A stretch of 64,000 nucleotides of DNA from DASVWZ01 sp963708575. Its GTDB lineage: Bacteria; Acidobacteriota; Terriglobia; Terriglobales; Acidobacteriaceae. The notes under the pieces were generated by a model. It was not told the DNA's origin. It was given only the letters and a program-made list of their open reading frames with translations, and searched no databases. Position 1 is the first letter of the stretch. Each line of letters opens with the position of its first letter. Where the stretch lies: positions 620,001-684,000 of the forward strand of contig CAVPTB010000003.1 in NCBI GenBank assembly GCA_963708575.1, read 5' to 3'. The position numbers were made by a program, and so were the translations under genes. This document shows positions 15,587-24,440 of the stretch, piece by piece.

Positions 15587-16453
15587 ATGAAAACCATAGC
15601 CCTGGCCACTTCTGCCGCCCATCCCAATCTGACGGAAGACGATCAGTCCGTGATCGCACCGCTGCAGGCGCTGGGCATCCAAGCGCGTCCTGCCGTTTGG
15701 GACGACCTGAGCTTTCCCTGGAACGACTCCGACGCCGTCATCCTGCGTTCTTGCTGGGACTATCACCTCAAGCTCCCGCAATTCCTCGACTGGATCGCCG
15801 CACTCGAAACTGCGGGGGTTCGAGTCTGGAATACGCCATCCATTGTCCGCTGGAACTCGAACAAAACTTACCTACGCGATCTCGAACGAAAAGATATTCC
15901 GATCATTCCGACTTTCTGGCCAGAAGCCAGCGTCTCTTTGCCAGGCAAGCTCAACGAACTTGGCTGGAATGCCGCCGTGATCAAACCCCGCGTTTCCGCC
16001 ACCGCCCACCGGACTTGCATGACCTCAATCAACGATGTCACCGAGGGACAATCCCTGCTGAATGAACTCGTGGCCGGGCCGGGCGCCATGGTGCAGAAGT
16101 TCGTAGAAAACATCCGTACCCAGGGCGAGTGGTCGTTAATTTTCTTCTCCGGACGTTTCAGCCATGCCGTGATCAAAACGCCCAAGCCCGGAGACTTTCG
16201 CGTGCAGCACGATTTCGGAGGCACCGAGCGTCCCACGATACCTCCACGGCCAGTTCTCGAAGCCGCCTCGCGCGCCGTCTCCGCTGTCGATCCCATCCCC
16301 CTTTACGCCCGCGTCGATGGCGTCGAACACGAAGGTCAGTTTCTCTTGATGGAACTCGAACTCATTGAGCCGGCGCTGTTTCTGCTTTCCGATCCGTCTG
16401 CAGCCGGCCGCTTTGCCGGCGCTATCCGACAGTGTGTTATCCCCCGGAGTTAA
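15587..16453 (+). CDS. ATP-grasp family enzyme (RimK/glutathione-synthetase-like)
   Basis: 288 aa, cytosolic. The layout is that of a small ATP-grasp ligase: an N-terminal preATP-grasp part with AVILRSCWDYHLKLPQFLDW, then VRWNSNKTYLRDLERKDIPI, a nucleotide-binding AAVIKPRVSA, the glycine/phosphate loop GEWSLIFFSGRFSHAVIKTP with FRVQHDFGG, and the metal-binding end LLMELELIEPALFL. ATP-grasp enzymes join a carboxylate to an amine or thiol through an acyl-phosphate; related proteins include the D-cycloserine pathway enzyme DcsG, but the substrate here is unknown. It stands alone; the start is taken at the ATG at 15587, directly after a dispersed repeat. Confidence 0.8.
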   Translation: MKTIALATSAAHPNLTEDDQSVIAPLQALGIQARPAVWDDLSFPWNDSDAVILRSCWDYHLKLPQFLDWIAALETAGVRVWNTPSIVRWNSNKTYLRDLERKDIPIIPTFWPEASVSLPGKLNELGWNAAVIKPRVSATAHRTCMTSINDVTEGQSLLNELVAGPGAMVQKFVENIRTQGEWSLIFFSGRFSHAVIKTPKPGDFRVQHDFGGTERPTIPPRPVLEAASRAVSAVDPIPLYARVDGVEHEGQFLLMELELIEPALFLLSDPSAAGRFAGAIRQCVIPRS

Positions 16454-16569
16454 CCGCTAATCATTTGTTCCGCAAGCGTTCTCAGATCCAGCGTTCCTCA
16501 ATCGAAGAGCACCGGGCAACAAATCTGTCTTCGCCGGACTCTAACCTTGGATAGCGAGAGGCAATCGCC

Positions 16570-17571
16570 ATGGCATCGACTTGGGGCTTGTCCGCAACTC
16601 ATAACAAGTGGTTCCGGAACGCATGGCTGGTCACAGCCTTGTTTATTGCCGTTTATGTAGCAGTTCGACCCCTGCCGCAGCCCGTTCCGGTCTCCAAATC
16701 GTTTTACGCCTATCAACCGGACGCGCTAATGGCTCAGCGCTCCGAATCCGCCGGCGTTTTCAGAGGGGTTGAGGCCGAGGCCAAGACCGCGCTGCACTTT
16801 ACCCGAAGCGGCGAAGCCCATCCGGCGCCTCCACCACCGCCACCCGGCTCTGATGACCGCAAGCTTATTCGCAGCAATTCGCTCGATCTCATCGTGCAGA
16901 ATCCCGCCGAGATGGTTGAAAAAATCCGCCGGCTCGCCGAAGGCGTTGGCGGATTCCTTGTGACCTCACAAGTTAGCGGTGCCGAGAATACCTCTTCCGG
17001 CTCCCTCACCGTTCGCGTGCCGGTTTCGCACTTCGACGAAGTGCGCGCCCAAATCCGCAAGCTTGGCATACGAGTCGAAAGTGATCGCATTGAGGCCCAG
17101 GACGTCACCCGGCAATATGTCGATCAGGGATCGCGCTTGCGCAACCTGCATGCGATGGAAGACCAGTACCTCAGCATCATGAAGCGCGCAACAACCGTCA
17201 AAGACACGCTCGACGTGAGCGAGAAATTGAACGACGTCCGCGGACAGATCGAAGAACAGCAAGCCGAGTTCAATGCTCTATCCAAGCAGGTGGAAACCGT
17301 CGAGGTCGCTGTCCAACTTCGAACCGAAACCCAGACGCAAGTCTTCGGATTGAACTGGCGTCCGCTCTACCGCTTGAAGATGGCCCTGCGCGACGGCCTT
17401 GATGGCATCGGAAATTACATGGCCAGCATGGCCGCAATTGTGTTCTATCTCCCCACGATCCTGCTCTGGTTGGGAACTATTTTGCTGGGAGTAGTGCTGG
17501 GGTGGCGCGTCCTCCGCTGGACCACACGAACCTTCTTCGCTGGACCGGCGGCGCGCATAGAGAACGTGTAG
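16570..17571 (+). CDS. DUF4349 domain membrane protein
   Basis: 333 aa. An N-terminal membrane anchor (WLVTALFIAVYVAVRPLP) is followed by a Pro-rich linker and the DUF4349 region (residues ~95-270): RSNSLDLIVQNPAEMVEKIR, GSLTVRVPVSHFDEVRAQIR and a long coiled coil (TTVKDTLDVSEKLNDVRGQI). The C-terminus has one or two membrane spans (IVFYLPTILLWLGTILLGVV). The bulk should face the periplasm. The family has no established function; homologues are often described as putative lipoproteins or anti-sigma-like proteins without proof. Confidence 0.88.
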   Translation: MASTWGLSATHNKWFRNAWLVTALFIAVYVAVRPLPQPVPVSKSFYAYQPDALMAQRSESAGVFRGVEAEAKTALHFTRSGEAHPAPPPPPPGSDDRKLIRSNSLDLIVQNPAEMVEKIRRLAEGVGGFLVTSQVSGAENTSSGSLTVRVPVSHFDEVRAQIRKLGIRVESDRIEAQDVTRQYVDQGSRLRNLHAMEDQYLSIMKRATTVKDTLDVSEKLNDVRGQIEEQQAEFNALSKQVETVEVAVQLRTETQTQVFGLNWRPLYRLKMALRDGLDGIGNYMASMAAIVFYLPTILLWLGTILLGVVLGWRVLRWTTRTFFAGPAARIENV

Positions 17572-17594
17572 AGAAAGTCTAGAAGAGGACTCGC

Positions 17595-17960
17595 TCAGGC
17601 AGCCTGCGATGGGCCCGATTGCGCCACGCAGATCAGCTCGAAATTTCGCTGTCCCTTTTGCATTGCGCTGTGCTCAGCTTCGTCGCGGGTCTTCCCGGTG
17701 GCGATCACTGAATCGTCTTCCAGTGATAGCGCCGCCCATGTGCCAGGCGCGAGTCCAGCCAACTGGCTCGCGTGGGAATGCGGCGCATGATGCTCACCCG
17801 GGTTGGGAATGCTCGACGGTGGATCGCTTGTAGGAAACGAATCGGCCAGGGTTTTATCCAAACCCCGCTCTGCGACCGAATCTGGCCCCTTCGAACGCGG
17901 ACTCTCGGTTGCGTTCTTTGGCTCGGTGTTCTGGGCATTCTCCACGGAATTCGAAGCCAT
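17595..17960 (-). CDS. Small hydrophilic protein of unknown function with a TLADSFPTSDPPSS motif
   Basis: 121 aa, no signal peptide or membrane span. The central motif GLDKTLADSFPTSDPPSSIP (about residues 33-52) recurs in small bacterial proteins of unknown function and is followed by a possible folded part, PGTWAALSLEDDSVIATGKT RDEAEH. The second half could be a small beta domain. It converges with the DUF4349 gene, 23 bases between stops. The ATG at 17960 has GAGGTTTTCC upstream, an acceptable ribosome-binding site. I do not know its function. Confidence 0.65.
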   Translation of the reverse strand: MASNSVENAQNTEPKNATESPRSKGPDSVAERGLDKTLADSFPTSDPPSSIPNPGEHHAPHSHASQLAGLAPGTWAALSLEDDSVIATGKTRDEAEHSAMQKGQRNFELICVAQSGPSQAA

Positions 17961-18192
17961 CAGGAAAACCTCCTCGTCTAGACTCGTCCGAAACTCGTCA
18001 ATGCGCTATAGGGGAATCCCTGATATTCGGCAACTCAGGAGCCTACCCGGTTACCCCGAATTACCTCTGTGCCTCCCCTGTGTTTCTATGTCGTTAAGTC
18101 TTTCGCGCAAGTTTTTCAGCTACTCACGTTCTTCCCACAAGGCCGGAGTTCTCCTCCCTTGTCGTTTCCGGCAAAACTGTTGGAGGGCTTCC

Positions 18193-19689
18193 ATGAAGAA
18201 CCTGATCTTGATTTTGTGCTGCCTTTGTCCGCTGGCATTTGCCCAGGACAAAACCGCCGAGGACGACAACCAGCCGGCGCTGACCATCTACAACCAGAAT
18301 TTCTTTGTCGCGCGCGAACGCTTGCCCATGGACTTGAAAGCCGGCGTGAACCATGTGGACTTTGCCGGAATTGCCGCACACCTCGAGCCTGATTCGGTGA
18401 TCCTGCGCGATCCCAACGGACGGGCTCTGCAGATTCTCGAGCAGAATTATCGCAACGATCCCATCTCGCAGGAATTGTTGCTCTCATTTTACGAAGGTAA
18501 GACCATCGACTTCCTGGTGCAACGCGGCGAGAAGCAGGAGACCATCAAGGGCAAAATCATTCGTAGCGGCTATGTGCCCAGCTCGGCCTACGTCAACGGC
18601 TACCAGCAACCGGGCTACGGCCAGCCGCTGATCGAAGTCGACGGCGTGCTCCGTTTCGGATTGCCCGGCCAGCCATTATTTCCAGCGCTTACCGGAGATT
18701 CCATTCTGAAGCCAACGCTCAGTTGGGAGATCGAAACCAACCAACCCGGGCCGTTCAACGCCGAAATCTCCTACGTCAGCGGAGGCATGAGCTGGCAGGC
18801 TGACTACAACCTTGTCGTCTCCGATAAATCCACCGCCAAGTTTGATCAGCTCGACATGGTCGGATGGGTCACCATGCGCAATCAAAGCGGCAAGACCTTC
18901 GAAAATGCCCGCATCAAGTTGCTCGCTGGAGACGTCAACAAGATCCAGGAGGGCACGCTTTCGAATCGCGCTTATGAGGTAGCAAAAGCCATGGACGCCG
19001 CAGCCCCCATGGCGCCGGTAGTTCAAGAGAAATCATTCGACGAATTTCACCTCTACACGCTGGAACGTCCAACGACTCTGCGCGATCAGGAAACCAAGCA
19101 GGTGGAATTCGTTCGCAGCACCGGAATCCACGCGCAACGCGTTTACATCTACGACGGCGTCCGCACCGATCAGTACGCTTATTACAATCCCGAGCAGATT
19201 CGCAATGAACCCGGCTACGGCACGCAGTCGAACCCCAAAGTCTGGGTCATGGAAGAATTCAAGAACGCCGACACCAACCACCTCGGCATCCCGCTGCCCA
19301 AGGGCAAACTGCGCTTCTACCGACGCGACACCGACGGGCACCTCGAGTTTGTCGGCGAAAACACCATCGATCACACTCCTAAGGACGAAACGATCCGCGT
19401 CTACACCGGCAACGCCTTCGACGTAGTCGGCGAACGCAAACGCACCAACTTCCATGTGGAGTCATCCCAGCGCTGGATGGAAGAGTCTTTCGAAATCCGC
19501 GTGCGCAATCATAAGAAAGAGCCGGTGAACGTGCGCGTCGTCGAGCACCTCTATCGCTGGACCAACTGGAAGCTCACCGAACAATCGGAATCCTCCCGCA
19601 AGACCGATGCCCAGACCATGGAATTCCCCGTCACTGTCGCCCCCGATGGAGAGCAGGTGGTCACATACACGGTGCACTATTCCTGGTAG
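18193..19689 (+). CDS. Secreted DUF4139 domain protein
   Basis: 498 aa, signal peptide MKNLILILCCLCPLAFAQ. The mature protein begins with YNQNFFVARERLPMDLKAGV and is a long beta-rich domain with FNAEISYVSGGMSWQADYNL, the DUF4139 hallmark, and VEHLYRWTNWKLTEQS near the end. DUF4139 proteins (some called mucoidy inhibitor A-like) have unknown biochemical roles. The start at ATG 18193 has GGAGGG six bases upstream; a longer open frame exists but overlaps the minus-strand gene and lacks a ribosome-binding site. Its last 106 bases are duplicated at 21193-21298. Confidence 0.9.
   Translation: MKNLILILCCLCPLAFAQDKTAEDDNQPALTIYNQNFFVARERLPMDLKAGVNHVDFAGIAAHLEPDSVILRDPNGRALQILEQNYRNDPISQELLLSFYEGKTIDFLVQRGEKQETIKGKIIRSGYVPSSAYVNGYQQPGYGQPLIEVDGVLRFGLPGQPLFPALTGDSILKPTLSWEIETNQPGPFNAEISYVSGGMSWQADYNLVVSDKSTAKFDQLDMVGWVTMRNQSGKTFENARIKLLAGDVNKIQEGTLSNRAYEVAKAMDAAAPMAPVVQEKSFDEFHLYTLERPTTLRDQETKQVEFVRSTGIHAQRVYIYDGVRTDQYAYYNPEQIRNEPGYGTQSNPKVWVMEEFKNADTNHLGIPLPKGKLRFYRRDTDGHLEFVGENTIDHTPKDETIRVYTGNAFDVVGERKRTNFHVESSQRWMEESFEIRVRNHKKEPVNVRVVEHLYRWTNWKLTEQSESSRKTDAQTMEFPVTVAPDGEQVVTYTVHYSW
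19584..19689 (+). repeat. Source copy of a 106-bp duplication (3' end of the DUF4139 gene)
   Basis: This stretch, ending exactly at the TAG stop codon, is found again at 21193-21298 with a single mismatch that I can see (CTCCCG here, CTCTCG there). The near-identity implies a recent copying event or ongoing gene conversion. Confidence 0.9.
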
Positions 19690-19795
19690 CCGGGGAATCC
19701 AGGATCGCGGCTGGTAAAGCGTTTCGATGCTATACTCCTGTGCGCCGGGGACTGACTTTTCTTTCCGCGGCGCCATTCCCCCAGGAGTCGCCTCC

Positions 19796-21025
19796 ATGAA
19801 ACACCTAACCCGCTCATCTCAGATCCTGCTGTTAACCACTTTTCTGATCTGTGTCCCCCTGGTTTTCGCTGCCCCCAAAGAAAGCGTGCTCCACGTCTTC
19901 ACCGGGCCGGACGGAGCGAATCCCTGGGGAAACCTTACTCGCGATCCATCAGGAAATCTTTTTGGCACCACCGCAACGGGAGGTGCTTACAACGGTGGCA
20001 CGGTTTTCGAATTGATGCCGGGTAAGAACGGCACTTGGAAACAGAAGGTCTTGCACAGTTTTACCGGCGGGTACGACGGTTACGTGCCCTATAGTGGCCT
20101 GATCTTCGACTCAGCCGGAATCCTGTACGGCACGACTGCATATGGTGGGGGAGGCGGGTGCGATGGTGGCTGTGGAACCGTGTACAAGCTCAGCGCCAAT
20201 TCGCAAGGACAGTGGAAGGAAGACGTGCTTCACATTTTCAATGGCGCCGACGGATCCAACCCAACGGGGAATCTCATCATGGATCCCTCAGATAACCTCT
20301 TTGGCACTACCGAAGGCGGCGGTCATTTTGGCGGCGGCACAGTTTTCATGCTCGCGCCCGTCAACGGCCAGCGTTACTGGAAAGAGACTCTATTGCACAA
20401 TTTCACGGGAGTCAACGACGGCAATCGCCCATTTGCCGGAGTGGTCTTCGACCCCTTAGGAAATTTGTATGGCAGTACGGTAGATGGCGCAGGCCAATCT
20501 GGAACAGTGTTCAAACTTTCTCCACTCAAGAGCGGTAAATGGAAAGAAACAATTTTATACTTATCTGAAACGGCGGGACCAATCTATGGCGGGATCCTTG
20601 TCGATAACGCTGGGGATTTGTTCGATACTACTTTTTATGGCGGTACGGGGTTTGGCCAGGTCTTCGAACTAACCCCTTCACGACGGGGCTACAAAGAGAT
20701 TACGGTTTATCTTTTTTGTGACGGAACCTGCAGCGGAGGAGCCTTTCCCTATTCGGGGTTGATCATCGACAAAACCGGTAACCTCTACGGGACGACCGGC
20801 GGAGGCAACAATGTTAACGGGGCAGTCTACAAGCTGACCCACACCAAGGAAGGCTGGAGTGAAACTGAGTTGCATTCTTTTGCCGGCGGCGCGGACGGGA
20901 GTAACCCGATTTCAGGAGTCACAATTGACCCTTCCGGCAATTTGTACGGAACGACGGCTTACGGTGGCAACACGCTATGCACAAATAACGAGGGCTGTGG
21001 AATTGTATTCCGAATTTCCCCCTAA
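19796..21025 (+). CDS. GloVer-repeat (TIGR03803-type) secreted protein
   Basis: 409 aa. Signal peptide with LLTTFLICVPLVFAAP, then tandem repeats of ~45-50 residues with the form LHxFTGxDGxNPxGNLxxDPSGNLFGTTxxGGxxxxGTVFxL (for example VLHVFTGPDGANPWGNLTRD). At least eight units span the mature protein, predicting a beta-propeller. These 'Gloeo-Verruco' repeats are common in Acidobacteriota and Verrucomicrobia; function is unknown, with an extracellular binding role likely. The ATG at 19796 follows CAGGAG. A second member is at 34536-35840. The TAA stop overlaps the stop of the CPBP remnant on the other strand. Confidence 0.9.
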   Translation: MKHLTRSSQILLLTTFLICVPLVFAAPKESVLHVFTGPDGANPWGNLTRDPSGNLFGTTATGGAYNGGTVFELMPGKNGTWKQKVLHSFTGGYDGYVPYSGLIFDSAGILYGTTAYGGGGGCDGGCGTVYKLSANSQGQWKEDVLHIFNGADGSNPTGNLIMDPSDNLFGTTEGGGHFGGGTVFMLAPVNGQRYWKETLLHNFTGVNDGNRPFAGVVFDPLGNLYGSTVDGAGQSGTVFKLSPLKSGKWKETILYLSETAGPIYGGILVDNAGDLFDTTFYGGTGFGQVFELTPSRRGYKEITVYLFCDGTCSGGAFPYSGLIIDKTGNLYGTTGGGNNVNGAVYKLTHTKEGWSETELHSFAGGADGSNPISGVTIDPSGNLYGTTAYGGNTLCTNNEGCGIVFRISP

Positions 21026-21200
21026 CCGCCGCGAGTGCCCCCCCGCGAATACTGCACTTCCCGGTACACCCGATCAAACGCTAACCGCATCATCAGCGCA
21101 ATCACGACGAAGATCAGCAAACTTCCCTCTGGCCCAATGCTTCCGTCGGTGAACCAGCGCGATCCATGGAGCGACGAATTCAGCAAATGCCCATCGGAAT
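21022..21200 (-). pseudogene. C-terminal remnant of a second CPBP-type protease gene
   Basis: On the minus strand this encodes DGHLLNSSLHGSRWFTDGSI and continues PEGSLLIFVVIALMMRLAFD, then RVYREVQY and a stop at 21022. It matches the last ~58 residues of the CPBP protein at 22000-22968 (GHLLNSSFHGSRWLTGGSIG...), with many silent differences and a three-base indel, about 88% identical by eye at the DNA level. The rest of the gene is missing: at 21193-21200 the sequence switches into the duplicated DUF4139 tail. No start codon or upstream part remains. Confidence 0.85.
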
Positions 21201-21298
21201 CCTCTCGCAAGACCGATGCCCAGACCATGGAATTCCCCGTCACTGTCGCCCCCGATGGAGAGCAGGTGGTCACATACACGGTGCACTATTCCTGGTAG
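21193..21298 (+). repeat. Duplicate copy of the DUF4139 gene tail
   Basis: It repeats 19584-19689, including the stop codon at 21296-21298. It is joined head-on to the CPBP remnant; the junction shares the few bases CGGAA, which suggests microhomology-mediated joining. It cannot make a protein of its own. Confidence 0.9.
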
Positions 21299-21359
21299 TG
21301 GAAACGGGGGCGAAAACCGAAAAGGAGCACAAGAACCACAACTCACCCAAAGAACAAAA

Positions 21360-21390
21360 GCGTTCGATGACTGAATAAGTCATCGAACGC
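21360..21390 (-). terminator. Intrinsic terminator of the minus-strand VOC gene
   Basis: A perfect 13-bp stem, GCGTTCGATGACT / AGTCATCGAACGC, with a five-base loop (21373-21377). Read on the minus strand it is followed by CTTTTGTTCTTT, a T-rich tract. It lies about 165 bases after the stop of the VOC gene at 21556. Confidence 0.75.
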
Positions 21391-21555
21391 CTCTGTCGAA
21401 CAGCCCTCCCCCGAAAACTGCTCAACCCAAACTTAATCTGTCTTGTGTCCTACGTGAATGGCCCAATTGTGCCTGCTGCTGCACGACTGGGCTATGCCTC
21501 GAGTTCCTCCGCCGAGAGGCCACAAACTTCCTTCCGTAGCCGCTATATGACAGGA

Positions 21556-21981
21556 TTACTCAGGAATCCGAATGCTTCCGTCGTCCGCTACTGCGAAGAA
21601 CGGATTCCATGCAACCTCCCATAGAAATCCGTCCGGATCAGAAAAGTATCCCGAATAGCCGCCCCAGAACGCCTCCTCAGCAGGCTTCACGATCTTCGCT
21701 CCCGCCCCTTCGGCCTCTGCAAGCACCGAGTCAACCTCGCTATGACTCCGCGTGTTGTAGGCCAGCGATATTCCTCTAAAGCCATCTCCGTCTACAGTAA
21801 CGTTCGCATCCTTTGCAAGTTCGTCGCGCGGATACAGAGCAAGCGCCATTCCTCCGGCCTGAAAGAATACGATGCCCTCAGTTTTGGCCATCGACCGCCG
21901 CCAGCCGAGGCGCTCGTAGAATTCGCTGCTACGTTTCAAGTCCGTTACTCCAAGCGTGATGATGCTTACCCGCTGTTCCAT
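21556..21981 (-). CDS. VOC family (glyoxalase-like) protein
   Basis: 141 aa, single VOC domain, cytosolic. It begins VSIITLGVTDLKRSSEFYER LGW and ends GYSGYFSDPDGFLWEVAWNP, the pair of beta-alpha-beta-beta-beta modules of this fold. The closing SDPDG-LWEVAWN carries the conserved metal-binding Glu. Members include glyoxalases, bleomycin-resistance proteins and ring-cleaving dioxygenases; the substrate is not predictable. It may share a transcript with the upstream CPBP gene (19 bases away). Confidence 0.9.
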   Translation of the reverse strand: MEQRVSIITLGVTDLKRSSEFYERLGWRRSMAKTEGIVFFQAGGMALALYPRDELAKDANVTVDGDGFRGISLAYNTRSHSEVDSVLAEAEGAGAKIVKPAEEAFWGGYSGYFSDPDGFLWEVAWNPFFAVADDGSIRIPE

Positions 21982-21999
21982 GAGTTCCCTTTCATTCGG

Positions 22000-22968
22000 C
22001 TATCTCACTAGTTCGGCTGCTGGGGCAGGACTTCCTGCGCCGTATCGAACTTCCCGGTACACTCGGTCGAACGCCACCCACATCAGCGCAATCACGACAA
22101 AGACCAGCAAGCTTCCCTCCGGCCCGATGCTTCCGCCGGTCAACCAGCGCGATCCGTGGAATGACGAATTTAGCAAATGCCCAACGGAAATCTCGCCGCT
22201 GTCCGGTGTCGAATAAAAATAACTTTCGCCCCAATCCCACGACGCATGAAATCCCACCGCAAACCACAAAGTCCCGGTTCGCCGAATCGTGAGGCAAAAG
22301 AATAGTCCGATCGCCGCGGCGGCCAGCACGCCCATCAACCCTTCCCCCTGATTGCTGTAGTGGACTGCGCCAAAAATAATCGATAGCAAAATTGCCGCCG
22401 GCCAGTACCCCTTGCCTCGGGTCAGCGTGTATAGCGAGTATCCGCGGAACAGGAATTCCTCAAACAAAGCGACGGTGAGGAATGCCAGCGCGTAGAAGCC
22501 CGCAAATTTCAGAATGCGAACACCATGGATCGCCAGTCCACCGAAGTAAAAAGCCCCTGCCAGCCGTAGAGTCAACATCAAAATCGACAGCCAGACAAAT
22601 CCCCACACCGTCCCCACCCAGAATTCCTTGCGCAAAGCGCCTGCCGCGGGGAGACCATACTCCCCTACCGCGCGTCCTTCGATTTTTGCCATGATGCTCG
22701 CAGAGGCGAGCGTAGCCAGAAACAGCTCCAGCTCAATCAGCCAGTTCTGCCAAAGTTTTCCCGCACCATGCGGATGCCAGTGCGACGTCACTCCCGCCAG
22801 CGACAATCCAATTCCCGCCGACATCGCGAAGAACACCAGCAGACGCCATCCCGGACGCAGACCGTCTGGCCCAGTAAAAATCCGATGCACCCCATGATCA
22901 GAGCCGGAAAGGGAACTCAAAGCACCGGATTGCTGTTGCTGCTGCGTGTTCTCTGTCGGTTCATTCAT
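22000..22968 (-). CDS. CPBP family intramembrane metalloprotease
   Basis: 322 aa, polytopic membrane protein. The CPBP (CAAX protease/bacteriocin-processing, Abi) motifs are present: EEFLFRGYSLYTL (motif 1, EExxxR), FGAVHYSNQGEG (motif 2, the His of FxxxH) and GFHASWDWGESYFY (motif 3 His). Such proteases cleave peptides within the membrane, and some process prenylated proteins or give bacteriocin immunity. The soluble N-terminus is Gln/Ser-rich. I took the ATG at 22968 (MNEPTENTQQQ); an in-frame ATG at 22995 would add nine residues. It is divergent from the membrane protein at 23019. A broken paralogue lies at 21022-21200. Confidence 0.9.
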   Translation of the reverse strand: MNEPTENTQQQQQSGALSSLSGSDHGVHRIFTGPDGLRPGWRLLVFFAMSAGIGLSLAGVTSHWHPHGAGKLWQNWLIELELFLATLASASIMAKIEGRAVGEYGLPAAGALRKEFWVGTVWGFVWLSILMLTLRLAGAFYFGGLAIHGVRILKFAGFYALAFLTVALFEEFLFRGYSLYTLTRGKGYWPAAILLSIIFGAVHYSNQGEGLMGVLAAAAIGLFFCLTIRRTGTLWFAVGFHASWDWGESYFYSTPDSGEISVGHLLNSSFHGSRWLTGGSIGPEGSLLVFVVIALMWVAFDRVYREVRYGAGSPAPAAELVR

Positions 22969-23018
22969 GCGCGGTTCCACAAACTCTGCGAACATGGTAA
23001 AACACTCAGCTTGCCTTT

Positions 23019-24254
23019 ATGGGCTCATTCTTTACACGCGAACGTTTCGGAAAACCGCAGTTCATCGCCGCCGGCCTGTTACTGATTTTCCTGGCCCAAT
23101 GCGTCTGGCTGATCGCACGCGGCACCGCGCCCTCCGACGTGGACTCCTCCGAACTCTTCCGCGTCGAAGAAGGGTTGCATCAATGGCGAGGCCAATCGAT
23201 CGCCGGAACCCCCTCGCCCCAGCGTCTCGAAGAGAGCGCTGGTGCGCCTCCCGAAGTCGAAGACAACGCCGGCTACGATCCCAACCATTCCCCTCTCTGG
23301 TATTTGCTCGCCGCGCTCCCGTTGTTGAGTTGGCCCGGATCTTGGCAGCCCAACACCATCCCGCTCTGGGGATGGCTGGCCCGCACGCCATTCATGTTGT
23401 TCGGAATTCTTTTAGGCGCATCGCTCTGGTACGTCGCCCGCCGCCTCTACGGAGATGCCGGCGGCTACATCGCGCTCACGCTTTATTGCTTTTCACCCGT
23501 CGTCATCCGCAACAGCGTCATCTGGTCCGCGCAGCCTGAAACCGCGGCCGCCTGGGGAACCTTCGGCGCCATCTTTACCGCCATCGCCGTCGCCCATACT
23601 CTCTACGCGCCGCGCGAAGTCATTCTCTGGAACTGGCGCCGCATCCTGCTCCTCGCCCTCTCGCTCGCCCTGGCCATCGGATCGCAATTCTCGCTGATCG
23701 TTCTTGCGCCACTTGCTCTAGGCTTCATGCTCTACGTCGCTCCTACGCGCCAACGCGCAGCATTTGTGATTTGGCTGGCCGCTTGCCTCATTGCCGCAGT
23801 CCTGCTTTATGCCGCGTACGCGTTCCATCCTGGAGCTCTGTGGCAAGGCCTCCACCACGCCAGCTTTTTCGGAAAAACCTCGCGTGCCTATCTCATGCCG
23901 CGTGCCTATCTTGGAATTCTATCTGTCATCGCGCAAAGCGGGGCCGTCGTCCCCATCGCGTTGCTGGTGGCGGTAGTTGTATATTTCGCCTGGCGCCGCT
24001 CCCGTTACTTTGGCAACACCTCGCCCCTGTTAGTCGCGCTGCTCTTCGTGGCGCTGTCGTTGGCCGCGCCACACTACCCGGGTATGGGATTTCAGTTCAT
24101 GGCTATCCCGTTCCTCTTCGTTTTCATTGCCGGCATCGCCGCCGATCTCCTCGAGACCCAGCACGGCTCGCTTGTCGCCGCCTGCATTTGGGGGTTGATC
24201 GCGGTCGACGTACTTTGGAACCTGCTGCAGCTGGCCCGCGTGGGACGGGGTTGA
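23019..24254 (+). CDS. Polytopic membrane protein, GT-C glycosyltransferase-like
   Basis: 411 aa with about nine membrane spans. After the first span the loop has SDVDSSELFRVEEGLHQW and NAGYDPNHSPLWYLLAALPL, matching the position where GT-C (ArnT/PMT-type) glycosyltransferases carry acidic active-site residues and a short periplasmic helix. Such enzymes use lipid-linked sugars on the outer face of the membrane. The match is by layout only, so the activity is uncertain. It is divergent from the CPBP gene with about 50 bases between the starts; promoters must overlap there. Confidence 0.65.
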   Translation: MGSFFTRERFGKPQFIAAGLLLIFLAQCVWLIARGTAPSDVDSSELFRVEEGLHQWRGQSIAGTPSPQRLEESAGAPPEVEDNAGYDPNHSPLWYLLAALPLLSWPGSWQPNTIPLWGWLARTPFMLFGILLGASLWYVARRLYGDAGGYIALTLYCFSPVVIRNSVIWSAQPETAAAWGTFGAIFTAIAVAHTLYAPREVILWNWRRILLLALSLALAIGSQFSLIVLAPLALGFMLYVAPTRQRAAFVIWLAACLIAAVLLYAAYAFHPGALWQGLHHASFFGKTSRAYLMPRAYLGILSVIAQSGAVVPIALLVAVVVYFAWRRSRYFGNTSPLLVALLFVALSLAAPHYPGMGFQFMAIPFLFVFIAGIAADLLETQHGSLVAACIWGLIAVDVLWNLLQLARVGRG

Positions 24255-24440
24255 CCAACTCCCGTCTCCACGGTAACCCGCCTCCAATTACTTTCCGGCC
24301 AATTCTTCTACGTAGTTTCAGCAGGTTAGCTCGACTTCAGCGGCTCAATCCGCTCCACCATTCTGCCTCGGCAATTTCTCAGCAACTTCGCCCCCCGCCT
24401 GATGTTCTAATAGGTAGGACGCAGAGAATGGGGGCGAGCC

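Noticed and set aside
17803..18192. Upstream extension of the DUF4139 gene
   Set aside because: It overlaps the minus-strand gene at 17595-17960, lacks a ribosome-binding site, and the signal peptide at 18193 follows a strong GGAGGG.
21035..21298. 87-codon plus-strand frame ending with the DUF4139 tail
   Set aside because: It is an accidental fusion across the duplicated scar, with antisense CPBP sequence as its first part.
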